Source of the DNA: an uncultured Corynebacterium sp. | GTDB lineage: Bacteria; Actinomycetota; Actinomycetes; Mycobacteriales; Mycobacteriaceae | Assembly: GCF_946221935.1 (NCBI RefSeq) | Contig: NZ_CAMIGN010000024.1 | Coordinates: 1-6,572 of the forward strand | Reading direction: 5' to 3' | DNA length: 6,572 nucleotides | Shown here: one piece after another, positions 1-6,343 of the stretch | Position numbering within the stretch: position 1 is the first letter of the stretch | Layout of the letters: the number at the start of each line of letters is the position of its first letter | Position numbers and translations under genes: made by a program | Notes under the pieces: generated by a model | Seen by the model: the letters and a program-made list of their open reading frames with translations, nothing else | Databases searched by the model: none | What the model was told of the DNA's origin: nothing

Positions 1-1
1 G

Positions 2-244
2 AAGTTTGAGAACCGTGAGGGTGGCTACACCCGCACCATCAAGCTGGACAACCGCGCCGGTGACAACGCCCCGATGTCCCAGATCTCCCTCGTTCTCGAG
101 GAGACCGTGACCTCTGAGGCTAACCGCGCTACCCGCGCTGCCGCATCCAAGGCCGCTGAGGCTGAGGAAGCTAAGGCAGACGAGGCTGCTGAGACCGAGG
201 CACCTGCCGAGGAGACCGCAGCTGAGGAGTCCGAGGAGAAGTAA
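2..244 (+). CDS. rplQ: Large ribosomal subunit protein bL17, 3' end (5' part outside window)
   Basis: Structural protein of the 50S ribosomal subunit. Only the last 80 codons are present; the reading frame is open from base 2 to a TAA at 242-244. The first part (KFENREGGYTRTIKL, then the NAPMSQISLVLEE stretch) matches the conserved C-terminal end of the L17 core. It is followed by about 35 residues made almost only of Ala, Glu, Lys and Thr. Acidic, low-complexity C-terminal extensions like this are known on L17 of Corynebacterium and Mycobacterium and are absent from the shorter E. coli protein. The gene normally closes the rpsM-rpsK-rpsD-rpoA-rplQ cluster, and the terminator immediately after it agrees with that. 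The family call is secure. Confidence 0.93.
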   Translation, partial: KFENREGGYTRTIKLDNRAGDNAPMSQISLVLEETVTSEANRATRAAASKAAEAEEAKADEAAETEAPAEETAAEESEEK

Positions 245-267
245 TTTCCCTTCGGCCCTAGCGCTTC

Positions 268-309
268 GCCGCCGCCTTTCCCCATTTGTGAGAGGGGCGG
301 CGGCTTTTT
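268..309 (+). terminator. Rho-independent terminator after rplQ
   Basis: A 9-bp perfect GC stem pairs GCCGCCGCC (268-276) with GGCGGCGGC (296-304). The loop is 19 nt and may be partly closed by further weak pairs. Five T residues follow directly (305-309). It begins 24 nt after the rplQ stop codon and is probably the end of the long ribosomal-protein/rpoA transcript. It separates that transcript from truA, which would then need its own promoter. Confidence 0.88.
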
Positions 310-376
310 CATGTCCGCATCCCAGTAAGGGGGCGTTGCACGGCCGACCCAGCGCCGGTGGGGAGAAGATGCTCCG

Positions 377-382
377 GTAGCA
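377..382 (+). promoter_or_regulatory. Possible -10 element for truA
   Basis: The hexamer TAGCAT in the context CCGGTAGCATG fits the TAnnnT -10 pattern common in corynebacteria and mycobacteria. No convincing -35 is seen at the right distance. If it is used, transcription would start at about 389-394, next to the ATG at 394. That would give a leaderless or nearly leaderless truA mRNA and would rule out the ATG at 382, which overlaps the hexamer. This rests on pattern matching alone. Confidence 0.35.
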
Positions 383-1275
383 TGAAGCCCACTATGACAG
401 ATGCAGCATCGACTTCCCCCGAAGGGCCGGCCGACGGGTTTGTTCGCCTGCGTTTGGACTTGGCTTATGACGGCACGGACTTTCATGGCTGGGCCAAGCA
501 GAAGGGCGGTCTGCGCACGGTGCAGGGGGTACTGGAAGAAAAGCTGGCGATGATTGCGCGCACGGAGGTGCCGCTTACGGTCGCTGGCCGGACGGATGCC
601 GGTGTTCACGCTCGTGGCCAGGTGGCGCACGTGGACGTTCCCACGGAGATGCTGGCGCAGCGCTCGGTGGCGGGGGAGCCGGGGAAGCTGGTGCGTCGGT
701 TAGCAAAGCTTCTGCCAGAAGATGTTCGGGTACACGGGTGCGAGTTCGCACCCGCGGGTTTTGATGCGCGGTTTTCGGCGCTGCGGCGGCACTACGTGTA
801 CCGGATTACCACCAATCCGCGCGGCGCGCTGCCGACCCGGGCGCGGGATACTGCCGAGTGGATTAAGCCGGTGGATATCGATGCCATGCAAGAAGCCGCC
901 ACCGCCCTGGTGGGCCTGCATGATTTTGCGGCCTTTTGTAAGGCCAAGCCGAACGCCACGACCATCCGTGAATTACAGGAGTTTTCCTGGCGCGACGTTT
1001 CCACGCCCGAAGAACCTGATCTTTATGAGGCCCGCGTGAGTGCCGATGCTTTTTGTTGGTCGATGGTGCGCTCGCTGGTGGGCTGTTGCCTGCGCGTGGG
1101 GGAGGGGCGTCGCGATGCCGATTTCGCCGCGGCACTGCTGCAGGAGACGAAGCGCTCTTCCAGCATCCCCGTGGCTCCGGCGAAGGGGCTCTCGCTCGTC
1201 GCCGTTGATTATCCGGCGGCGGACCAGCTGGCCGCCCGCGCCGAGGTCACCCGCGAAAGGCGTAGCGCCGACTAG
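382..1275 (+). CDS. truA: tRNA pseudouridine(38-40) synthase TruA
   Basis: Cytoplasmic enzyme that converts uridines 38, 39 and 40 in the anticodon stem-loop of many tRNAs to pseudouridine. The N-terminal block LRLDLAYDGTDFHGWA is the TruA signature. The catalytic motif GRTDAGVHARGQ carries the nucleophile-type Asp at residue 72 (codon 595-597). The C-terminal SMVRSLVGCCLRVGEG block is the second conserved region. Length is 297 aa, slightly above the roughly 270 aa of E. coli TruA because of a short N-terminal lead and a polar C-terminal tail. Start choice is uncertain. ATG 382 has a GGGGAGAAG-type ribosome site about 13 nt upstream, ATG 394 would suit leaderless transcription from the TAGCAT element, and GTG 358 is in frame but unlikely. 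Lying next to rplQ is a common actinobacterial arrangement. Confidence 0.95.
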   Translation: MKPTMTDAASTSPEGPADGFVRLRLDLAYDGTDFHGWAKQKGGLRTVQGVLEEKLAMIARTEVPLTVAGRTDAGVHARGQVAHVDVPTEMLAQRSVAGEPGKLVRRLAKLLPEDVRVHGCEFAPAGFDARFSALRRHYVYRITTNPRGALPTRARDTAEWIKPVDIDAMQEAATALVGLHDFAAFCKAKPNATTIRELQEFSWRDVSTPEEPDLYEARVSADAFCWSMVRSLVGCCLRVGEGRRDADFAAALLQETKRSSSIPVAPAKGLSLVAVDYPAADQLAARAEVTRERRSAD

Positions 1276-1306
1276 CTTTCAAGTGGCAGCGGGGGCTTGC
1301 CTGGGA

Positions 1307-1330
1307 TAGCCTGTGTGCTGGGTGTACACA
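1307..1330 (+). promoter_or_regulatory. Possible eccB promoter -10 with overlapping dyad
   Basis: TAGCCT at 1307-1312 is a plausible actinobacterial -10 (TAnnnT). The best-placed -35, TGGCAG at 1284-1289, is weak. Immediately downstream, an imperfect inverted repeat pairs TGTGTGC (1312-1318) with GTACACA (1324-1330): 6 of 7 positions match and the spacer is 5 nt. The right arm contains the perfect palindrome GTGTACAC. A dyad covering the expected transcription start would suit a repressor operator. The arm spacing does not match the GlxR/CRP consensus (TGTGA-N6-TCACA), so no regulator is named. Confidence 0.3.
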
Positions 1331-1349
1331 GACTTTTCGGGGGAAAATC

Positions 1350-2636
1350 ATGGCACGTCCGCTGCCTACTACCAAGGCCCAGGTATCGGGCCATAAATTC
1401 TTGCGCCGCCGCGTCGAGCATGGGCTTGTCTTAGGCGATATCCGCATGATCCACGATCCATTGGCTAGGCGCCGCAAAGCGCTCCTTTTCGGCGGGGTCG
1501 GCGTCGCCTTCCTTGCGGTGGGCTCTGGCATGTTGGCCTGGCTGCAGCCGAGCCCGCAGCCGGGTGATGCGCCGATTGTGCGCTCGGCGCAGGGCCAGCT
1601 CTTTGTGGATGTCAACGACACCTACCACCCGGTATTCAACCTGGCGTCGGCGCGCATTATCGCCGGGCAGGCGGCCGAGGCGCAGACTATTGGGGATGAG
1701 CACCTGCAAGAAGCGCTACTGGGCTCACCGGTGGGTATCTCGGATGCCCCGGGGTACCTCGCGGCGGCGGGCGAGAATCCCCAAGAGCGATGGGCAGCGT
1801 GTTTGGCCGGCAAGGATGAGGCGCCGTCTACAGATAACCCGACCAGCATTGGCGGTCACCAGGTAGCGTCGCAGGAGGTTATTGTCCTTGCCGAGCCCGA
1901 GCAGAAAAGCCTCGGTGAGGAGCGCGCAGCACTGGTGGAATCCGAGGGCAGGCAGTGGCTTGTCACCCAGGAAGGCCGCGTGGCGCTGCCAGATCCCTCC
2001 AGCACCGAAGGGCGTGTCGTGCGCCGGGCGGTGGGCGTGGAGGATAGTACCCACACTTGGCCCGTGCCTCCCGAGCTGCTCAATGCCCTTGCGGAGCTGC
2101 CACCGCTGAACTTTCCGGCCAACCCGCCTGAGGTTGTCGATACTGGGCAGAGCCTGTGGGCGCGTACGCCTGAGGGCGTAGTGGAGCTCACGCCTACGCA
2201 GGCGGAGATGCTCACAGGCGTGGGTGCCAAGGAGACGACAGCCACTCCGCAGGAGATCGCCGCGCTTGCCGACGCCCCCTTAAACCTCAACCTTCCCTCC
2301 ACGTCCTTCCGCTTCTTAAGCCCGGACGATGGCTGGATGTGTGCTGCTAACGAGGGCGGCGGGGTAGTGGTACCTGCTCAAGCAGGCACCGTCGCCTTAG
2401 CCGGTGAGTCAGTGGCCCATCGCTTTGGTGGGCTCGACGCCGGTGGCGTAGGCGTAGACAGCGGCCATGGCTATCACGTGGTCTCACCCACGGGGCAGCG
2501 GCACGAGGTCAAGGACAAAGAGACTTTGGAAGCCCTTGGCACCGGCGTGGGCGCGCAGGTTCCGTGGGAGATCCTGCGCTTGCTGCCGGAAGGCTCCGCG
2601 CTAAACCGTGAGCAGGCGCTGCAGGTTAGTTCTTAG
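1350..2636 (+). CDS. eccB: Type VII secretion system membrane subunit EccB (ESX-4-like)
   Basis: EccB is a core component of the type VII (ESX) secretion membrane complex together with EccC, EccD and, in some systems, EccE. Most of the protein sits outside the cytoplasmic membrane. The sequence shows the family N-terminus (RPLPTTKAQVSGHKFLRRRVEHGL, cited here by its key residues Q11, S13-G14, R19-R21). A basic stretch ending DPLARRRKA follows, then one membrane helix at about residues 43-65, then a long extracytoplasmic domain. Cys151 (WAAC) and Cys331 (WMC) are the likely conserved disulfide pair of EccB. At 428 aa it is somewhat shorter than mycobacterial paralogues but looks complete, ending in TAG. 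ATG 1350 is supported by GGGGG at 1339-1343, 6 nt upstream. It converges on the mycP remnant, and the two genes overlap by 11 bp at their stop codons. Confidence 0.92.
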   Translation: MARPLPTTKAQVSGHKFLRRRVEHGLVLGDIRMIHDPLARRRKALLFGGVGVAFLAVGSGMLAWLQPSPQPGDAPIVRSAQGQLFVDVNDTYHPVFNLASARIIAGQAAEAQTIGDEHLQEALLGSPVGISDAPGYLAAAGENPQERWAACLAGKDEAPSTDNPTSIGGHQVASQEVIVLAEPEQKSLGEERAALVESEGRQWLVTQEGRVALPDPSSTEGRVVRRAVGVEDSTHTWPVPPELLNALAELPPLNFPANPPEVVDTGQSLWARTPEGVVELTPTQAEMLTGVGAKETTATPQEIAALADAPLNLNLPSTSFRFLSPDDGWMCAANEGGGVVVPAQAGTVALAGESVAHRFGGLDAGGVGVDSGHGYHVVSPTGQRHEVKDKETLEALGTGVGAQVPWEILRLLPEGSALNREQALQVSS

Positions 2637-3326
2637 GCCGTAGCCCGCGCCACACCGCCCACGCAGCAAGCGCGAGCCCTAGCACACTCAGTACCCAGGC
2701 ACTGCGCGTCGGCGCGCGCGAGTGGTCGTCGTCGGTGGGACGGATGGTCATAGCTCGGGTATCGACTTCTGCATCCGATTCCACGTGGGTGAGCACAGTG
2801 AGCGGGTCGATGAAGCCGTGTCCCGGTTCTGCGGCGTCCTCCAAGCGTTTACGGAGGGCGGCCGGGCTATCGTCGGGAAAGCGCTGTGCCAAGAGGGCAG
2901 CGGTGCCGCTGACTACCGGCGCGGCAAAAGAGGTGCCATGGAACTGCGCCGTTCCGTCCGTGCCTTCCTTACCATCGGCCCATCCACCCTCAGGGTTGAG
3001 CGCAAGCGGAATGAACCCTTGCGCAGCAAGCTGGGGGCCATCGGCCGAGTTCAGGGAGTAGTCAGCGAGTTCGTGCGAATCTGCTTGGGCGCTTACTGAG
3101 AGCACCGTGGGCGAATCCGCCGGAAAGACGCGGTCACCCATCTCACAGCTGCCAGAGGACGCATTGCCGGATGCCGCGATCACCACGGTGCCGGAATCTT
3201 CCGCATGCGCCAAAGCACTATCCAAGCGAGAGGTATCGACCTGCGCGGCCACATCCGGCGGGACACAGGAGACAACCGAAATGTTGATGACGCGGGCACC
3301 GGCAGCGGCGGCGTACCCTCGACGAG
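2626..3326 (-). pseudogene. mycP: Mycosin (MycP) subtilisin-like serine protease, 5'-truncated
   Basis: Mycosins are membrane-anchored S8-family serine proteases needed for stable type VII secretion. The remaining frame (TAA at 2626-2628, minus strand) starts abruptly in AAAAGARVINISVVSC, a conserved internal block of the family. It continues through VVIAASGNASSG, with the oxyanion Asn, and GTSFAAPVVSGTAALLAQRF, whose catalytic Ser codon is at 2929-2931. It ends with one transmembrane helix and a basic RGLRPKN tail. Missing are the signal peptide, the catalytic Asp (DTG) and the catalytic His (HGT), which normally precede this block. The frame stays open to about 3339, but residues beyond roughly 3326 do not resemble mycosin, so the breakpoint is placed there. 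The coding 3' part has no frameshift or internal stop, which suggests recent damage. An active protease cannot be made from this piece. Confidence 0.88.
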
Positions 3327-3442
3327 GACAGAGCCACAATCGGCTGGCCGGGGTGGTGTCTGATCATGGTTACCGTGATGGGCATCGCGACGGGCTCCTC
3401 GTGGACAGGCAGGTTCAAGACTCTGCCGGGCCCTGGGGTGTT

Positions 3443-3464
3443 GCTTCCACGATATGAACGGGCG
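3443..3464 (+). repeat. Left copy of imperfect inverted repeat flanking the helicase gene
   Basis: The left arm contains TTCCACGATATGAACG at 3445-3460. On the opposite strand, 6253-6273 gives the matching form TTCCACATATGAACG. Over 22 aligned columns 19 are identical, with two mismatches and one single-base gap. The run ATATGAACG is shared exactly and TTCCAC is shared exactly beside it. The copies face each other across about 2.8 kb and enclose exactly one gene. They may be terminal repeats of a mobile unit. I do not see a clear target-site duplication outside them. Confidence 0.6.
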
Positions 3465-3507
3465 CGTAGTTAATATTGAGGTCAAACTTCTTGCGTCGTT
3501 ATTTGTT

Positions 3508-3512
3508 GGAGG
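3508..3512 (+). promoter_or_regulatory. Ribosome binding site deciding the GTG start of the helicase gene
   Basis: GGAGG lies 6 nt before GTG 3519, an ideal Shine-Dalgarno spacing. It fixes the start at a GTG rather than a later in-frame codon. It also shows that the gene kept its own translation signal inside the repeat-bounded segment. Confidence 0.8.
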
Positions 3513-3518
3513 TTCGAG

Positions 3519-6215
3519 GTGGCGACCGTTGCCGAACACGTAAGGGCTGTCGACGCAGTCATCTGTAAAAACATCGCCACGCTATGCAGCCAGCGCGACC
3601 TTCTATCCCAGAATGTCCTCGGACAACTGCGAAACCTGGTCGAGGGCGTCGCCGTACGATTGCACACCGGCAGCGGGGACGTCGAGTACAACTACGAAAC
3701 CATCCAGGCCGCACTCTCCTGGGTGAAGACGAACGGTCAACTGAACTTCGTCACAAGGTTCCACACCTTGCTGAAGCCGTCGGTCTCCCACTACACATTC
3801 GACGGGGACACCTCGGAACGACTCATGCTCCGCTACTACGAGTACATGCTGCGTCTGCGCACGCTTCTGTACGACGAAACCGGCGTCGCGATCCTCGATA
3901 ACCTTGATCTTTTTCCGCTCGACCAGGACCCGGCCCTCGCTGATTACCACGAGAAGATCGCCGTAGAGATCGACAACCTGGGCAGGGCGACCTCGGCCCG
4001 TCACGACAGATTCTACATCCACAAGACACGGCCGTTCTTCATCGGCAACCGAGTATTCTACGAGGTCACGTTCTACAAGGCCGTCAATCGAGTGAGCAAG
4101 GCAGACCGAATCATTGGGTTTACCGACATCGACATCGCGGACAACTACTCTGCGAACCTGGGCCTTCAAGCGGCCAGCATAGAAGTCTTCGGGCAGCAGA
4201 TGCCGGTGACCCTCATCAGCAGCTGGGAAGTGTCCATCCGGCCGTGCGAGGTCGACCGCTTCGCCAGCCTTGTCGGGAAGCCGACGAAGGTGCGGACGGA
4301 CTCTGCCGAGTACAAGTTCGTCATGGATGGCCTGACCAGCGGCTCAACTCTGCTGGACCTCATCGACGCCTCTGACGAGTGGTACAACGACATCAAGGCA
4401 CGGGGAACGGCCACCTCCCGGAGTCCGCAGATCTTCCCTGCCATCGACGAAGCGCGCAGCATCATCCGAGGGAAGAAGCCCGGTCACAACCTCCTGCGCT
4501 ACCTGCTTCTTCGGATGCGCAACGACTGGCTTAAGGAGCAGTACCACCGGGAACCGAACACCCGACTGTCAAACCTCAACGTCAGCTACGCTTGCATCCC
4601 ATTCGACGAGATGCCTTTCTGCACCGCACTTCGGGCGCACAATCCGCGGTTCTGGGACCTCATCAACAGCCTCGACACCGTTGACCGCACCCACGAGATG
4701 TTGGCTCGCCGCGTACAGCGCAATGTCGAGGACCGCGGGATTCTCTACACTCCGGTTGCCGACCTCGAAGACCTGGGTGACGTGGCTGCCCTTATCACCA
4801 GATACAACGCTAAGTTGTATCGCAAGCACCGCCCCGCTCGGGACCTCGTTCTTGACAAAGATCACGTCTTTATCCAGGGCTATGAGGACGACACCCACGA
4901 CATTGTGACTACGCTCCAAGCACACGCGGCCAGCGGCATCAGCGGGTACACGTCCGCCGTCGAACAATGGCTCAAGACTACAGCCCATACCGTCGACGAC
5001 GACGCCAAGCGCTTAGCACTGGCCAGCTTGTTCTCCCAATCGCGCGTGGCGCTCATCTATGGAGCTGCTGGGACGGGAAAAACCCGTATGATTGACCACA
5101 TTGCCAACTATTTCAGCGGGTACCAAAAGCTATTCCTCGCCAACACCCACCCCGCGGTTGAGAACCTCCGCCGCCGTGTGAGCGCCCCAGAATCAACCTA
5201 CAAAACAATCGCCAGCCACAAGAACAACCCCACTGGTGACTTCGACCTGCTCGTAATCGACGAGTGCTCGACGGTGAGTAACGCCGATCTCCTCAACATC
5301 CTGAAGAACACCAGCTTCAAACTCATCGTGCTCGTCGGGGATGTCTTTCAGATCGAGTCCATCAGATTCGGCAACTGGTTCAACGTCGTGCGTTCCTACA
5401 TCGAGCCGTCTTCCATCTTCGAGTTGGATACGCCGTACCGCACCAGCAGTAGTGACCTCATCGACTTCTGGAACAAGGTCCGCAACCTCGACGAAGGCAT
5501 CACCGAGACCATCGCCCGCAACGGGTACTCGACCGCCCTTGATGCCAGCCTCTTCGACAACCACTCTGCCAACGACATTATTCTGGCGTTGAACTACGAC
5601 GGCTTGTATGGCATCAACAACATCAACCGGTTCTTGCAGGCCAGCAACACCTCGCCCGCCGTCCCATGGGGGCCGGCGGTCTACAAGGTCGGCGACCCGG
5701 TCCTGTTCGCGGACACCAACCGGTTCAAACCGCTGATCTACAACAACCTCAAGGGCACCATCGTCGACATCCAGGCCTCCGATGGCAGCATTCAGTTCGA
5801 CGTTCGGCTCGACCGGCCAGTGACCCAGTTCGACGTCGAGGGGTACTCCGACTTGCAGTGGGTTTCCGATTCGACGGTACGATTCACGGTCTACGACATC
5901 GAAATCAGTGATGAGGACGATGACACCGACACCACCACCGTCCCTTTCCAGGTGGCGTATGCGGTCGGAATCCACAAGGCCCAGGGACTGGAGTACGACG
6001 TGGTCAAGGTCGTCATCACTAGCGCCAACGAGGACGACATCACGCACAACATCTTCTACACTGCCGTCACACGGGCCCGGCAGGACCTGCGGATCTACTG
6101 GTCGCCAGAGACACAGCAGGCAGTCATCAACGGGCTCCAGGCCGCTGATACTAGGAAAGACGTCGCTCTCCTGTCGTCGCGACGAGGTCTCGTTTCGCCA
6201 CGAAGTCGCCCCTAA
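3519..6215 (+). CDS. Large RecD/Dda-like SF1 helicase with uncharacterised N-terminal half
   Basis: Protein of 898 aa. The C-terminal half is a superfamily 1 helicase with a full motif series: Walker A GAAGTGKT (515-522), motif II as VIDECS with Asp581-Glu582, motif III GDVFQ (607-611), PYR (Tyr640-Arg641), motif V GIHKAQGLEYD (from 817) and motif VI FYTAVTRAR (846-854). Between PYR and motif V a VGDPVLF...YNNLKGTIVDI segment resembles the SH3-like insert of RecD2-type SF1B enzymes, so 5'-to-3' translocation on single-stranded DNA is inferred. Residues 1 to about 490 match no domain I can name. They include a conserved-looking SVSHY...SERLMLRYYEY stretch (about 88-110) and WEVSIRPCE (236-244). 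No nuclease motif or membrane helix is evident. The gene is alone between inverted repeats and next to damaged mycP and transposase genes. It could be a defence protein or a DNA-processing factor of a lost element; neither is shown. Confidence 0.85.
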   Translation: MATVAEHVRAVDAVICKNIATLCSQRDLLSQNVLGQLRNLVEGVAVRLHTGSGDVEYNYETIQAALSWVKTNGQLNFVTRFHTLLKPSVSHYTFDGDTSERLMLRYYEYMLRLRTLLYDETGVAILDNLDLFPLDQDPALADYHEKIAVEIDNLGRATSARHDRFYIHKTRPFFIGNRVFYEVTFYKAVNRVSKADRIIGFTDIDIADNYSANLGLQAASIEVFGQQMPVTLISSWEVSIRPCEVDRFASLVGKPTKVRTDSAEYKFVMDGLTSGSTLLDLIDASDEWYNDIKARGTATSRSPQIFPAIDEARSIIRGKKPGHNLLRYLLLRMRNDWLKEQYHREPNTRLSNLNVSYACIPFDEMPFCTALRAHNPRFWDLINSLDTVDRTHEMLARRVQRNVEDRGILYTPVADLEDLGDVAALITRYNAKLYRKHRPARDLVLDKDHVFIQGYEDDTHDIVTTLQAHAASGISGYTSAVEQWLKTTAHTVDDDAKRLALASLFSQSRVALIYGAAGTGKTRMIDHIANYFSGYQKLFLANTHPAVENLRRRVSAPESTYKTIASHKNNPTGDFDLLVIDECSTVSNADLLNILKNTSFKLIVLVGDVFQIESIRFGNWFNVVRSYIEPSSIFELDTPYRTSSSDLIDFWNKVRNLDEGITETIARNGYSTALDASLFDNHSANDIILALNYDGLYGINNINRFLQASNTSPAVPWGPAVYKVGDPVLFADTNRFKPLIYNNLKGTIVDIQASDGSIQFDVRLDRPVTQFDVEGYSDLQWVSDSTVRFTVYDIEISDEDDDTDTTTVPFQVAYAVGIHKAQGLEYDVVKVVITSANEDDITHNIFYTAVTRARQDLRIYWSPETQQAVINGLQAADTRKDVALLSSRRGLVSPRSRP

Positions 6216-6343
6216 CGAGGCCCTACTGGGTTCACCAAAAAAGGAGACACACCGCTCGTTCATATGTGGAACCGTGCCGCCATCGGGGGTAGTCGATGTT
6301 CCCAAGGAGGGGGAGTTCGGCCCCGGGCTGGCCGGTAGGCGTC
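6216..6343. other. Short segment between helicase gene and transposase remnant
   Basis: No gene is supported here. After the helicase stop there is no clear hairpin terminator. AAAAAAGGAGAC (6236-6247) looks like a strong ribosome-binding site, yet no start codon lies 5-10 nt after it. The first ATG, at 6264, opens only 24 codons and sits inside the right inverted repeat. The remainder, to about 6343, is G/C-rich and of unknown origin. Confidence 0.5.
6253..6273 (-). repeat. Right copy of imperfect inverted repeat flanking the helicase gene
   Basis: On the plus strand this arm contains CGTTCATATGTGGAA (6257-6271), the inverse of the left arm at 3443-3464 apart from two mismatches and one missing base. 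It begins 38 bp after the helicase stop codon. Together the two arms define a unit of about 2,831 bp, from 3443 to 6273. Confidence 0.6.

Larger units (their letters stand above)
3327..3518. other. Junction and leader region between mycP breakpoint and helicase gene
   Basis: This stretch of 192 nt has no gene I can support. On the minus strand a frame without ATG runs from about 3472 to the mycosin junction (PVHEEPVAMPITVTMIRHHP in its middle, around 3356-3415). It has gene-like composition but no family I recognise, so it could be a scrap of another gene or chance. The right part holds the left copy of the inverted repeat (3443-3464), an A/T-rich patch TTAATATT (3470-3477) that could serve as a -10, and the ribosome-binding site of the helicase gene. 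No good -35 accompanies the A/T-rich patch. Confidence 0.5.

Noticed and set aside
25..630. Open minus-strand frame of 201 codons opposite rplQ and truA
   Set aside because: It spans the rplQ terminator and the truA start, has low-complexity Ser/Ala content mirroring the Glu/Ala codons of L17, and lies opposite two clear genes.
1312..1330. GlxR/CRP-type operator upstream of eccB
   Set aside because: The arms are TGTGTGC/GTACACA over 19 nt, not the 16-nt TGTGA-N6-TCACA layout, so assigning GlxR is not justified.
1856..2302. Open minus-strand frame of 148 codons opposite eccB
   Set aside because: Ser/Ala/Thr-rich antisense shadow of a well-supported EccB coding region.
3107..3457. Plus-strand frame crossing the mycP breakpoint
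   Set aside because: It is antisense to the mycosin catalytic-domain remnant and runs through the junction into the left repeat. No family is recognisable.
3180..3539. Minus-strand frame running from the helicase start across the left repeat into the mycosin region
   Set aside because: It is out of frame with mycosin after the junction and overlaps the helicase start; the peptide shows no known motif.
3603..4169. Open minus-strand frame of 188 codons opposite the helicase N-terminal half
   Set aside because: Val/Arg/Asp-biased shadow of the plus-strand gene, with no motif or good start context.
5193..6305. Open minus-strand frame of 370 codons opposite the helicase gene
   Set aside because: Rich in Val, Asp and Gly, as expected from the antisense of GAC/AAC/ATC-rich coding sequence. 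The helicase frame contains all conserved motifs, and this one shows no recognisable domain.
6264..6338. 24-codon frame from ATG 6264 after the AAGGAG sequence
   Set aside because: The distance from the ribosome site (17 nt) is too long, the ATG is inside the inverted repeat, and the peptide is short and Gly/Arg-rich.
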